Shown in pieces: positions 16,532 through 25,008 of a DNA stretch of 64,000 bases. Below the pieces are notes generated by a model. That model had not been told where the DNA came from and did no database searches. It saw only the letters and a program-made list of their open reading frames with translations. Source of the DNA: Pelomonas nitida (lineage in GTDB: Bacteria > Pseudomonadota > Gammaproteobacteria > Burkholderiales > Burkholderiaceae_C); the NCBI RefSeq assembly GCF_043555975.1, contig NZ_JBIGIA010000002.1:310001-374000 (forward strand), read 5' to 3'. Positions within the stretch are counted from its first letter, which is position 1; every line of letters starts with the position of its first letter. The translations under genes and the position numbers were made by a program.

Positions 16532-18510
16532 TTGACTTTCTTCGAGGTCGTCTTGTTGATGGACAGGGACTGGCCGGTCAGCGAAGGACTTGCATTGCGC
16601 AGCAGCATCATGAACTGGTTATGGAACCAGCTGCCTGCGTGCGGTGCACCGCTCAGCGCGTCGACGTTGGTCGAACCGCACATCGGGTCGAAACGCTTGC
16701 CGTCGGCGTTAGGCGACGTGGCGCTGCTGTCGCTCGTGCCGTCCGAGTCGCCAGGCGGCTTCACGAAGGCGAAAGCGTCGATGTAGGTGCGCTTGCTGTC
16801 CGGCGCGGCGCGCGGACGCTCACCAATACCAGTGTCCTTGACGTTACACCAGTTCCCACGGTGGGCGCGGCGGTCGATGCGCATGTCATCGACGTCCGCG
16901 GCCTTGGCCGTGGGGCGCTTCGCGCCACCCCAGCCGTTGCGGGACGTGTCGATGATGAACGACAGCGTCTGCGGGAAGCCGGCAGCCACGAACTCGGTAC
17001 GCAGCTTGTCCACGAAAGTCAGCTCGTCGACCGCGCGGTTCCACTCGTAGAACTGGGTCGTGCCGCCCGTGCTGACGACGTCGTCCGTGCCGTCGAAGTA
17101 CGGCTCGTCCAGCGGCGTGTAGTTGGCCGTGTTGGTGGCGAAGCCACGGATGATGCCCAGGCTGCCGCTGGTCGTGGCGCCCTTGATCAGGTCCTTGAAC
17201 CCGGTGATTGCCTTGGCGCGGTTGTTGTCCCAGCCCAGCCAGCCCGAGTGGGCGATGTCCAGGTACATGTAGACGTTCTTGAGCGTCGACAGCTTGTTCA
17301 GCGTGTAGCGGATGCCTTCGACATACACGCCCTTGGTGTTGACCGTGTCGCAGGCCGTCTTGCCCACGCCGACGTTGGTCAGCATGTTGGGGTAGGAGTC
17401 GGGCTCGATGACCGTCACGATGCGCAGCGAGGCGTAGGCCGGGCGGGCCAGGATCTCGGCGATGCGGTCGATGTACTCGGTCTTGTAGCGCTTCAGGCCG
17501 TCGTTGGCCGAAAGCAGCTCGCCGTTGGACGCCAGCGCGGCGCAGTCACGGTCCGGCAGGTCATAGACGACGAACTGGATGGTGAAGGGCTGCAGCACGC
17601 CGCCGACTGCGGCTGCCTTTTGCTGTGTCAGCGCTGCGTTCAAGTGGTCCACGAGGCCCATCGCGCCGCCGGTCGCCTTGGCACCGTCAATGGCCGCAAT
17701 GCGGTCCAGCCAGACGGCGGTCGGGAACTTGGCCGCCGCAGCCACCAGTGCGGTATCGCTCGCCGACGAACGCACCATCTGCGCGGACATCGCCACCTTG
17801 GCCTGGTAGTCAGGGTCCATGTAGAAGGTGGCGTTCGCGAACGGGTTGTCCGTCGTGATCAGGTTGACGCCGGGCGCTGGTGCGGGCGTCGGAGCCGGTG
17901 TAGGCGCAGGCGTCGGAGCCGGCGTAGGCGCAGGCGTCGGAGCCGGCGTGGGTGCAGGCGTCGGAGCCGGCGTGGGTGCAGGCGTCGGAGCCGGCGTCGG
18001 AGCCGGCGTAGGTGCGGGCTTGGGCGTCGGAGCCGGTGTGGGCGCAGGCGTCGGAGCCGGTGTGGGCGCAGGCGTCGGGGCCGGTGTGGGCGCAGGCGTC
18101 GGAGCCGGTGTGGGCGCAGGCGTCGGGGCCGGCGTGGGCGCAGGCGTCGGGGCCGGTGTGGGCGCAGGCGTCGGGGCCGGCGTGGGCGCAGGCGTCGGAG
18201 CCGGTGTGGGCGCAGGCGTCGGAGCCGGTGTGGGCGCAGGCGTCGGAGCCGGTGTAGGCGCAGGCGTCGGAGCCGGTGTGGGCGCGGGCGTCGGCGCACC
18301 AGGCGTCGGAGCCGGCGTCGGCGACGGAACCGGTGCCGGAATCGGCGCGGGCACGGGCGCCGGCGTCGGCGCGTTGCTCACGGGCGGCGTCGTGCCGCTC
18401 GAGTTGTTGTCGTTGCCGCTGCCGCCGCCACAGGCGGTCAGCACGAGAGACATCAGCAAGGCGCTGGTGACCAGCGACGGGGAACGCCGGGGGGCGGGGC
18501 GATATTTCAT
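16528..18510 (-). CDS. GH6 cellobiohydrolase/endoglucanase lipoprotein with long PT linker
   Basis: 660 residues. A lipoprotein signal peptide ends in LTAC, giving lipidated C27. A Pro-Ala-Thr linker of about 160 residues (about 45-212) then leads to a GH6 catalytic domain (about 215-640). The GH6 signature VVYDLPDRDC includes Y316 and D322. The acid D371 is in VIEPDSYPN, and PPGDSDGTSD provides the C-terminal acidic motif. GH6 enzymes hydrolyse cellulose with inversion. Lipid anchoring plus the linker suggests display on the outer membrane. AGGA lies 6 nt before ATG 18510. The 54-nt gap to the GH5 gene holds a small hairpin (CGCGCC/GGCGCG). Exo versus endo action cannot be settled from sequence. 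Confidence 0.94.
   Translation of the reverse strand: MKYRPAPRRSPSLVTSALLMSLVLTACGGGSGNDNNSSGTTPPVSNAPTPAPVPAPIPAPVPSPTPAPTPGAPTPAPTPAPTPAPTPAPTPAPTPAPTPAPTPAPTPAPTPAPTPAPTPAPTPAPTPAPTPAPTPAPTPAPTPAPTPAPTPAPTPAPTPAPTPKPAPTPAPTPAPTPAPTPAPTPAPTPAPTPAPTPAPTPAPTPAPTPAPAPGVNLITTDNPFANATFYMDPDYQAKVAMSAQMVRSSASDTALVAAAAKFPTAVWLDRIAAIDGAKATGGAMGLVDHLNAALTQQKAAAVGGVLQPFTIQFVVYDLPDRDCAALASNGELLSANDGLKRYKTEYIDRIAEILARPAYASLRIVTVIEPDSYPNMLTNVGVGKTACDTVNTKGVYVEGIRYTLNKLSTLKNVYMYLDIAHSGWLGWDNNRAKAITGFKDLIKGATTSGSLGIIRGFATNTANYTPLDEPYFDGTDDVVSTGGTTQFYEWNRAVDELTFVDKLRTEFVAAGFPQTLSFIIDTSRNGWGGAKRPTAKAADVDDMRIDRRAHRGNWCNVKDTGIGERPRAAPDSKRTYIDAFAFVKPPGDSDGTSDSSATSPNADGKRFDPMCGSTNVDALSGAPHAGSWFHNQFMMLLRNASPSLTGQSLSINKTTSKKVK
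17870..18370. repeat. 12/24-bp tandem repeat encoding the GH6 PT linker
   Basis: About 500 bp of near-perfect repeats whose plus-strand unit is GGCGCAGGCGTCGGAGCCGG plus GTGT or GTAG variants, a 24-bp higher-order period. It encodes (APTP)n on the minus strand and a spurious Val-Gly-Ala-Gly frame on the plus strand. Unit homogeneity suggests recent slippage or unequal exchange. Confidence 0.9.
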
Positions 18511-18564
18511 CTTTGATCCTACGAGTAGTCAGTCTTCGCACGCGCCTTGTGGGCGCGGCGGCGG

Positions 18565-20874
18565 TTACTTCAGATACGGCTGCAGAACGCTCATCTGCGG
18601 CTTGTCGGTGTTGTTGGCGGGTTCGATCGAGTACATGTAGTCACCCCACCATGGGCCCGCAGACCACCACACCCAACCCGACCAGACGTCGGCATTGGCC
18701 TTCAGGTAGTCCAGCGTGCCGGCCACTGCGCGGTTGCAGGTGTCGTTGGACGCGGCGCCCAGCTCGCCCAGCACGGCACGGCGGCCGTTGCTGCGCAGCC
18801 AACCCGTGATCGCCGCCAAGCGCTCCGCACCGATGGTGGCGCTGGTGCAGGTGGCGCTCTTGCCCGACGAGTCGCTGTCGAGGTACTGGTGCACCTCGAA
18901 CACGTAGTTGTTGCCGGGGTCGACCACGCCCTTCATGACGTCGCCGTTGGGCGTGCCGTAGCTGTTCTGCAGCCAGCTGTGCGCACCCGTCCAGGCATTG
19001 CCGGGCACCGTGATGACGTTGGTGGCACCGGCCGCGCGGATGGCGGCGATGGCGGCGTTGGCACCGGCCAGCCACTGCTCCGTCGACATGTCGTGCGGCT
19101 CGTTCATCAGCCCGAACACCACCTTGGGGTTGCCCTTGAAGGCCGTGGCCAGGCGAGTCCACAGGTCGGCGAACGCCGTGTTCGGCACGGTGCTGGAACC
19201 CACCAGGTTGCCGCGGTAGCGGGCGTAGTTGTGCGGGTCCAGCATGACGATCATGCCGGTGGCCGTGACCTGGTCGACGAAGCCCTTCAGCCGCGTCCAC
19301 TCCGTGGTGTCGAACGCCTGGTTCAGCGTCGGCTGCAGGCGCTCCCACAGGAACGGCAGCCGGGCCACGTTCATGCCCTTGGACTTGAAGTAGTCAGCGC
19401 TGGACTTGTTCGGATAAGTGAAGTCGGTGTTGTAGGTACCGGGCAACTTGGTCTCACCGAACTCGGCGCCAGACAGGCTGGTGCCGCGCCACTGCAGACC
19501 GGTGTTGGCCGCCACGCCGCTGCCGCAGCCGATCCGGGAGCTGGAGAGCGCCAGGTCGTCGAGCCAGACATCGATGTTGGCCGGCGTGCTGCCGCCTTGG
19601 TAGAGCTGCCAGCCGAGCTTGATCTTGTTGAACGTCGGGAACACGAAATCCGTGTTCGCGTCGTTGCCATGATCCTTGGTCGACACGCTCAGCTCGGGGC
19701 GAGAAATGCCATCGATCCAGACGTTGATGCTGTTGTTGGACGACTGCATCTGCCATTCCATGCAGGTCCAGCGGCCACCCGTCGCGACGGTGCTTTCCTG
19801 CCAACGGGCCCAGTCACCGGTTGGCCCACCGTCAGCGCCAGTCGCCCACAACGCCGAGCCATAGCCGCGATTGGGGATGTATTGACCGCCGATCGGCCGC
19901 ACCATGGTGCTGTTGCCGGTGCCGGTGGCTTCGACGAGCGTGAAGTGCGCGTAGTCCGGCTTGGTCGGGAACGCATCGACCCAGACCCACATGCGACCGA
20001 AGAAGCTGTTGTTGGTGGGGGCGAATTTGCTGGGCACCAGGAAAGCCGAAGCTCCACCCGGCGCCGTGATGTGCAGCGCGCGGGTGCCACGGGCATGCGT
20101 GGCGTCGACGGTGACCGTGCTGTTGTTGCGCTCGATCGTCCAGGCAGAGCTGCTGGGCGTACCGAGGGCGGTCGTCTCGAAGTCCTCGCAGAACAGCAGG
20201 CCACTGCTGGCGCACGACGTCGGAGCCGGTGTGGGCGCAGGCGTTGGTGCCGGCGTCGGAGCAGGCGTTGGTGCCGGCGTGGGCGCCGGTGTAGGCGCAG
20301 GCTTGGGCGTCGGTGCCGGTGTGGGTGCAGGCGTCGGTGCCGGTGCCGGTGTGGGTGCAGGCGTCGGTGCCGGTGCCGGCGTGGGCGCAGGCGTCGGTGC
20401 CGGCGTGGGCGCAGGCGTCGGTGCCGGTGTGGGCGCGGGCTTGGGCGTCGGTGCCGGCGTGGGCGCAGGAGTGGGTGCCGGTGTGGGCGCAGGCGTCGGT
20501 GCCGGCGTGGGCGCAGGCGTCGGTGCCGGCGTGGGCGCAGGCGTCGGTGCCGGTGTGGGCGCAGGCGTCGGTGCCGGTGTGGGCGCAGGCGTCGGTGCCG
20601 GTGTGGGCGCAGGCGTCGGGTCCGGTGCCGGAGCAGGCGTCGGTGCCGGCGTTGGGTCCGGTGCGGGTGCGGGGGTCGGGGCCGGCGTGGGCGCGGGCGT
20701 CGGTGCCGGGACGGGCGCAGGAATCGGCGCCGGTGCCGGGCCGTTGCTCGCAGAGTCGCCGTTACCCGAGGCGCCACCGCCGCAGGCCGTCAACGCGACC
20801 ATCGCCAGCGAAGCGGCCAGCGCGTTCAAGCGCACGGGAGGCCGCGAGGACGAGAAAGGAAACTTGTAGCTCAC
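18565..20874 (-). CDS. GH5 cellulase lipoprotein with PT linker and jelly-roll module
   Basis: 769 residues. The GTG start (20874) overlaps the dsbD stop (GTGA). A lipoprotein signal ends in LTAC (C31). A Pro-Ala-Thr linker (about 46-219) follows, then a beta-rich jelly-roll module of about 230 residues (about 220-452; LFCEDFE, RMWVWVDAFP, WTCMEWQM, DVWLDDLAL). The GH5 domain (about 456-769) ends the protein, with acid/base E592 in LMNEPHDM and nucleophile E704 in LGELGA. GH5 enzymes retain configuration and mostly cut beta-1,4-glucans; mannan or xyloglucan activity cannot be excluded. The jelly-roll sits where a carbohydrate-binding module is expected, but I do not recognise a CBM family. 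Likely shown on the outer membrane beside the GH6 enzyme. Confidence 0.92.
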   Translation of the reverse strand: MSYKFPFSSSRPPVRLNALAASLAMVALTACGGGASGNGDSASNGPAPAPIPAPVPAPTPAPTPAPTPAPAPDPTPAPTPAPAPDPTPAPTPAPTPAPTPAPTPAPTPAPTPAPTPAPTPAPTPAPTPAPTPAPTPAPTPAPTPKPAPTPAPTPAPTPAPTPAPTPAPAPTPAPTPAPAPTPAPTPAPTPKPAPTPAPTPAPTPAPTPAPTPAPTPAPTSCASSGLLFCEDFETTALGTPSSSAWTIERNNSTVTVDATHARGTRALHITAPGGASAFLVPSKFAPTNNSFFGRMWVWVDAFPTKPDYAHFTLVEATGTGNSTMVRPIGGQYIPNRGYGSALWATGADGGPTGDWARWQESTVATGGRWTCMEWQMQSSNNSINVWIDGISRPELSVSTKDHGNDANTDFVFPTFNKIKLGWQLYQGGSTPANIDVWLDDLALSSSRIGCGSGVAANTGLQWRGTSLSGAEFGETKLPGTYNTDFTYPNKSSADYFKSKGMNVARLPFLWERLQPTLNQAFDTTEWTRLKGFVDQVTATGMIVMLDPHNYARYRGNLVGSSTVPNTAFADLWTRLATAFKGNPKVVFGLMNEPHDMSTEQWLAGANAAIAAIRAAGATNVITVPGNAWTGAHSWLQNSYGTPNGDVMKGVVDPGNNYVFEVHQYLDSDSSGKSATCTSATIGAERLAAITGWLRSNGRRAVLGELGAASNDTCNRAVAGTLDYLKANADVWSGWVWWSAGPWWGDYMYSIEPANNTDKPQMSVLQPYLK
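20218..20740. repeat. 12/24-bp tandem repeat encoding the GH5 PT linker
   Basis: About 520 bp of GC-rich units (plus strand GTGGGCGCAGGCGTCGGTGC with variants). It resembles the GH6 linker repeat but has its own majority variant (GGTGCCGG instead of GGAGCCGG). Each array therefore appears to have homogenised separately. Confidence 0.88.
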
Positions 20875-22751
20875 AGCGTTGCCGCCTTCAGGGAATCGAG
20901 GAACTGATCGCCCGGCTGATAGCCGATCACGCGGGCATCCGACTTCTCACGACCCTGGGGGTCGAAGAACACCAGGCCCGGCGGGCCGAACAACTGGAAG
21001 CGCTTGAGCAGCGCCTTGTCTTGCGCGTTGTTGGCCGTGACGTCGGCCTGCAGCAGCACGAAGTCGCGCAGCTTCTCCTGCACACGCGCGTCACGGAAGG
21101 TGAACTTCTCGTACTCCTTGCAGCTCACGCACCAGTCGGCGTAGAAGTCCAGCATCACCGGCTTGCCGGCCGCTGCAACCGCGGCGTCCAGCTCAGCAAC
21201 GCTGGCAACACGCTTGAAGTTCAGGCCTTCCTTGTGCTGGGCCAGCGTCGCACCTTCCGCCGCGCCGCCATGGCGCTGGGCGAGATGGGAGAGCGGCTGC
21301 AGCAGGTCGCGGCCACCCGACAGCACGCCGAGGAACTGCACCGCACCGACCAGCGCGAACAGCACGCCCACGCCCTTGAAGAGGCGCGGCCAGCCACGCG
21401 AGTCCGGCAGGCGCTCGAACGCGCCCATGTAGACGGCGGTGACGACCAGCAGCGTGCCGACCAGCGTCATCAGCGCCCAGCCCGGCAGCACGGGGGACAC
21501 CATCCAGATGGCGACGCCCAGCAGCATGACGCCGAAGGCGTGCTTCACGTGCTCCATCCAGCCACCGGCGCGCGGCAGCAGCGAACCGGCAGACAGGCCC
21601 ACCAACAACAGCGGCACGCTCATGCCGCAAGCCAGCGAGAACAGCGCCACGCCACCCACCAGCACGTCGCGCGTCTGGCTGATGTAGACCAGCGCACCGG
21701 CCAGCGGGGCAGCCACGCAGGGGCCAACGATCAGCGCCGACAGGCCACCCATGGCGAACACACCGATGACACGGCCACCCTGGAAGCGGCCCGAGGTTTC
21801 CGAAGCCTTGGCCTGCAGCGACGACGGCAGCTGCAGCTGATACACGCCGAACATCGACAGCGAGAAGCCGGCGAGCATCAGCGCGAATGCGCCCAGCACC
21901 CAGGGGTTCTGCAGCGCGGCGGCCAAGCCCTCACCGGCCAGGCCAGCGGCAACACCCATGACGGTGTAGACCATTGCCATGCCCAGCGAGTAGCTGGCAG
22001 CCAGCAGGAAGCCACGCGAGCGCGACACCGGCTCGCCCTGCCCCACGATGATGGACGACAGGATGGGCACCATCGGCAGCACGCAGGGCGTGAACGACAG
22101 CAGCAGGCCTGCCAGGCCGAACGCACCCGCGATCAGCAGCAAGTTGCCCGACTGCAGCGCGCCCTTCTCGCCACCCAGCTTCTCTGCCGCGCCGCTGTCG
22201 GCGGCAGCCTTGGCCGGCGCTTGCGCGTCAGCCTTCACATCGGCCTTGGCATCTGCGCCGGCAGCCACTTTGGGTTCATCGCCCGGCACCGCTGCCGTGA
22301 TGGCTCGCACCACACCCGACTGCACATCGACGCGCCAGTCGCGGGTCATGGGCGGATAGCACAGGCCCTTGTCGGCACAGCCCTGGCTGTTCACGCTGAG
22401 CGTGAACGGCGCGGTCGCTTGCGGCAGCGACACGCGCAGGGTCAGGTCATGCCGGTAGGTCTCGACGCTCTTCTGGAAGTTTTCGTCGAACTTGATCTTG
22501 CCCGGGGGCAGCTCCACCTTGAGGTCACCCACGGCGGGCTTGGCCTCGAAACCCAGGCGTTCGCGGTAGAGGTAGTAGCCCTCAGCCACATCGAACTTCA
22601 GCTCCACGCTGTGCGCGTCCAGCACGCGCGCACTCAGCGCGAAGGCCTGCTCCGCCGGGAGGAAATCGTCATTGCCAGCCCATGCCGACAAGCCCGTCGC
22701 GAGCAGCAGGCCCGTGGCGGCGCCGCGTTTAAGAATTGATAACAGTTTCAT
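20871..22751 (-). CDS. dsbD: Thiol:disulfide interchange protein DsbD
   Basis: 626 residues with all three DsbD parts. After a signal peptide, the periplasmic alpha domain has a Cys pair in CADKGLCYPP. The central membrane domain of about eight helices has its redox cysteines in FTPCVLPMVPI and GPCVAAPLAGAL. The C-terminal thioredoxin-like gamma domain has YADWCVSCKEY. DsbD carries electrons from cytoplasmic thioredoxin across the inner membrane to periplasmic acceptors. It lies between apbE (52-nt gap) and the GH5 gene (4-nt overlap), not in a general cytochrome-maturation locus. Its likely local client is the TlpA-type thioredoxin four genes upstream. Confidence 0.96.
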   Translation of the reverse strand: MKLLSILKRGAATGLLLATGLSAWAGNDDFLPAEQAFALSARVLDAHSVELKFDVAEGYYLYRERLGFEAKPAVGDLKVELPPGKIKFDENFQKSVETYRHDLTLRVSLPQATAPFTLSVNSQGCADKGLCYPPMTRDWRVDVQSGVVRAITAAVPGDEPKVAAGADAKADVKADAQAPAKAAADSGAAEKLGGEKGALQSGNLLLIAGAFGLAGLLLSFTPCVLPMVPILSSIIVGQGEPVSRSRGFLLAASYSLGMAMVYTVMGVAAGLAGEGLAAALQNPWVLGAFALMLAGFSLSMFGVYQLQLPSSLQAKASETSGRFQGGRVIGVFAMGGLSALIVGPCVAAPLAGALVYISQTRDVLVGGVALFSLACGMSVPLLLVGLSAGSLLPRAGGWMEHVKHAFGVMLLGVAIWMVSPVLPGWALMTLVGTLLVVTAVYMGAFERLPDSRGWPRLFKGVGVLFALVGAVQFLGVLSGGRDLLQPLSHLAQRHGGAAEGATLAQHKEGLNFKRVASVAELDAAVAAAGKPVMLDFYADWCVSCKEYEKFTFRDARVQEKLRDFVLLQADVTANNAQDKALLKRFQLFGPPGLVFFDPQGREKSDARVIGYQPGDQFLDSLKAATL

Positions 22752-22803
22752 GAGTGGGTCTCGAAATATTGAGACAAGCGGCAGACCGGAGCCCGGGCCG
22801 CCG

Positions 22804-23793
22804 CTAGACAGACTCTTCGTGGACGACGCCGTCTTGGGCGATCGTCAGGAAATCGACACCCTGCTCGCGCAGGAATTGATGGGCTTGGTCGCCCTTGAGC
22901 ATGGCGATGGTGCTGAGCGCACCCGCAGCCAGGCAGCTCGGCCCGGCCACGCTCACCGATTGCCAGTGAGACACGGGCCAGCCCGAGTGCGGGTTCAGGA
23001 TGTGGCAGTAGCGGTGCCCGTCCACGTCCATGAATCGCTCGTAGTCGCCACTGGTGGTGAGCGCGCCTTCGCTCAGTGCCAGGCTGGCGATGACGTCATC
23101 GGCCGGCCGACGCGGATTGGCCACGCCCAGCCGCCAGGGCTGGCCGTCGGGATGGGGGCCGATGATGCGCAGGTCACCGCCCAGATTGATGGTGCCGCCA
23201 GCGATGCCGGCGGCCATCAGCGCTGCGGCAGCAGAGTCGGCCGCGTATTCCTTGGCGAAGCCGCCAAAGTCAAGCTCCATGCCGGCCTGCGGCAGCGAGA
23301 TGACCTCGCCGTCCCAGCGCACCTGCTGCCAACCCACCAACGGCAGCAGTGCCCGCACGGCATCGTCGCTGGGCAGCCGGCCCGAGCCGAAGTCCCACAC
23401 CCGGCGCAGCACGCCGGACGTGATGTCGAACAGCCCATCGCTGTGCAGGTGCAACTGCGCAGCGAAATTGAGCAGTGCGGCCGTCTCCTGATCCACCACC
23501 ACCGGCTCGCCGTTGCCGGCGGCCGTGTTGATGCGGGAGACGATGCTGTCGGCGCGGTAGCGGGAGTACTTGACCTCCAGCCGCCGCACCTCTGCCACCG
23601 CCCGCTCGGCCGCCTGGGTGGCGACCTGTGCCGACGGCGCGCACACGCGCAGCCGGCACAAGGTTCCCATGGCACGGAACTCAAAGCCATAGTCCGGCGC
23701 GTGGTCGCCGCTGCGATCGGCTGGCCGTGTGACGGACCAGACCGCGTTCGCGACGGAACTCGGCGCAGGCATGGCAATGGGTTCGGCGTGCAT
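22804..23793 (-). CDS. apbE: FAD:protein FMN transferase (ApbE family)
   Basis: 329 residues from ATG 23793, 11 nt after the DUF3570 stop; longer frames run into that gene. ApbE enzymes move FMN from FAD onto a Thr/Ser of a target protein. Family motifs are present: MELDFGGFAKEYAADSA, NLGGDLRI, TSGDYERF and HILNPHSGWPV. No signal peptide or lipobox is visible, which is unusual because many ApbE proteins are periplasmic lipoproteins. The enzyme may act before export, or its start may be misjudged. The neighbouring DUF3570 protein has an exact acceptor-like motif and is the obvious candidate substrate. Confidence 0.92.
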   Translation of the reverse strand: MHAEPIAMPAPSSVANAVWSVTRPADRSGDHAPDYGFEFRAMGTLCRLRVCAPSAQVATQAAERAVAEVRRLEVKYSRYRADSIVSRINTAAGNGEPVVVDQETAALLNFAAQLHLHSDGLFDITSGVLRRVWDFGSGRLPSDDAVRALLPLVGWQQVRWDGEVISLPQAGMELDFGGFAKEYAADSAAAALMAAGIAGGTINLGGDLRIIGPHPDGQPWRLGVANPRRPADDVIASLALSEGALTTSGDYERFMDVDGHRYCHILNPHSGWPVSHWQSVSVAGPSCLAAGALSTIAMLKGDQAHQFLREQGVDFLTIAQDGVVHEESV

Positions 23794-23804
23794 GGTCGGG
23801 CTCG

Positions 23805-25001
23805 TCAGAACTTCGTCGCCAGGCCCAGCTGGACCGCCTGCCACAGGAACGGATCGACATTGGGCGAGCCCTTGCCGAACGAGCGCCATTCGCCACGCTG
23901 CTCCGAACGCTCGTACTTCACGTCGGCCGTCCAGTCACCCAGGCGCACCTCCGCCTTCAGGCCCAGCGTCACAGCGCCAAAGCCAGACAGACGCTGGTCA
24001 GTGGTCTTGTAGGCCTGATCCTTGTTGACGGGGCGAGGATAGACAGACGCGTCCATCACCGGGTCGTAGTAGAAGTCGGCGGCGCCCTGCGTGGCGTAAC
24101 GCACCGATGGCGTCAGCGCGAACGCCGAGCCGATGGGCTGCACCCAGGCTGCCTCGAACATGTGCGCCACGACGCCGAACGTGTCGGTGTAGTAGCGGTA
24201 GCCCGTGCGCAGCGTCGCATCCGGCCCGTCGAAGTGGTGGTTCCAGCGCGTCAGCACCGCGGTCTGCTTGCGGCGGTCGGGCCGCACGTCCTGGCGCTTG
24301 TACGGGTCGTTGAAGTAACCACGGCCGTCGCTGTAGGTCGCATTCAACTGCACCAGGTCGCTCGAGGTCAGCGCATGCGTCACGCCGGCCATGTACTCCT
24401 TGGTGCGCTTGCGTCCATCCACTACCGCGCTGTTGACGGGATTGATCTCGTCACGGGAGCCGCCCACGCCGAAGTTGAACGTGGTGTTGTTGTTCGACGT
24501 GGCAACGCGGAAGTCCAGCGAGAAAGCCGTGGACTTGTAGTCGTGTTCGGTCGAATGGCTCACGCCCAGGCTCACGCCGGCACGGTCGAAGTGCCGCGTG
24601 ATCTTCAAGTCGCCGGCATGGCGCTCGTCATGCATGCCGCCAGGCTTGACGGTGGCACTGGTGACGTCCGAGTAGTTCCGGGGGGTGGCGCCGGACACGT
24701 CGTCGCTCACCGCCGACGCTTCCAGCGACCACTTCGATCCCATCGGCAGCAGCAGATAGACCGACGGCGCCTTGGCCGTGATGCGATCGAGGGTCTTGGG
24801 CTCGGTGCCGTCGTAGCTGGGGTACTGCACCTGCACCTTCTGCTCGTCGCGGTAGTACAGGTAGCGCACGCCGACGAGGCCTTTTTCAGGTGCCTCCTCG
24901 GCTTGCACGGCCGCGGGCAACACCGCGGGCAGCGCGAGCGCCGCCATCACGATGGTGCCGAAACGCTTGGCCTCGACCTTGCGGGGCTGCGCCCCGCTCA
25001 T
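23805..25001 (-). CDS. DUF3570 outer-membrane beta-barrel with flavinylation-type motif
   Basis: 398 residues from ATG 25001, 7 nt after the DUF4266 stop. A signal peptide (about 1-34, ending AVQAEE) is followed by alternating amphipathic strands and a C-terminal Phe (VQLGLATKF), as expected for an outer-membrane barrel. Family landmarks include RWNHHF, RTGYRYYTDTFGV and QGAADFYYDPV. Residues 100-106 read D-D-V-S-G-A-T, matching the D-x-x-S/T-G/S-A-T/S sequence in which ApbE attaches FMN to the last Thr (here T106). The next gene is apbE. The barrel assignment is inferred from strand pattern and terminus. The flavin link is a prediction; no function for DUF3570 is assumed. Confidence 0.88.
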   Translation of the reverse strand: MSGAQPRKVEAKRFGTIVMAALALPAVLPAAVQAEEAPEKGLVGVRYLYYRDEQKVQVQYPSYDGTEPKTLDRITAKAPSVYLLLPMGSKWSLEASAVSDDVSGATPRNYSDVTSATVKPGGMHDERHAGDLKITRHFDRAGVSLGVSHSTEHDYKSTAFSLDFRVATSNNNTTFNFGVGGSRDEINPVNSAVVDGRKRTKEYMAGVTHALTSSDLVQLNATYSDGRGYFNDPYKRQDVRPDRRKQTAVLTRWNHHFDGPDATLRTGYRYYTDTFGVVAHMFEAAWVQPIGSAFALTPSVRYATQGAADFYYDPVMDASVYPRPVNKDQAYKTTDQRLSGFGAVTLGLKAEVRLGDWTADVKYERSEQRGEWRSFGKGSPNVDPFLWQAVQLGLATKF

Positions 25002-25008
25002 GCCTTGT

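Noticed and set aside
17828..18640. Plus-strand frame of Val-Gly-Ala-Gly repeats, elastin- or silk-like
   Set aside because: It is the reverse reading of the Pro-Ala-Thr linker of the GH6 gene; nothing precedes it that looks like a ribosome site or signal peptide.
20218..20740. Regular repeats resembling a CRISPR array
   Set aside because: Units are contiguous 12/24-bp repeats without unique spacers, lie inside a coding frame, and have no cas genes nearby.
24660..24690. A second flavinylation-like stretch, S-D-V-T-S-A-T, a few residues after the main motif in DUF3570
   Set aside because: The required Asp is not in register (Ser occupies its place), so only the D-D-V-S-G-A-T at residues 100-106 is kept as a candidate.
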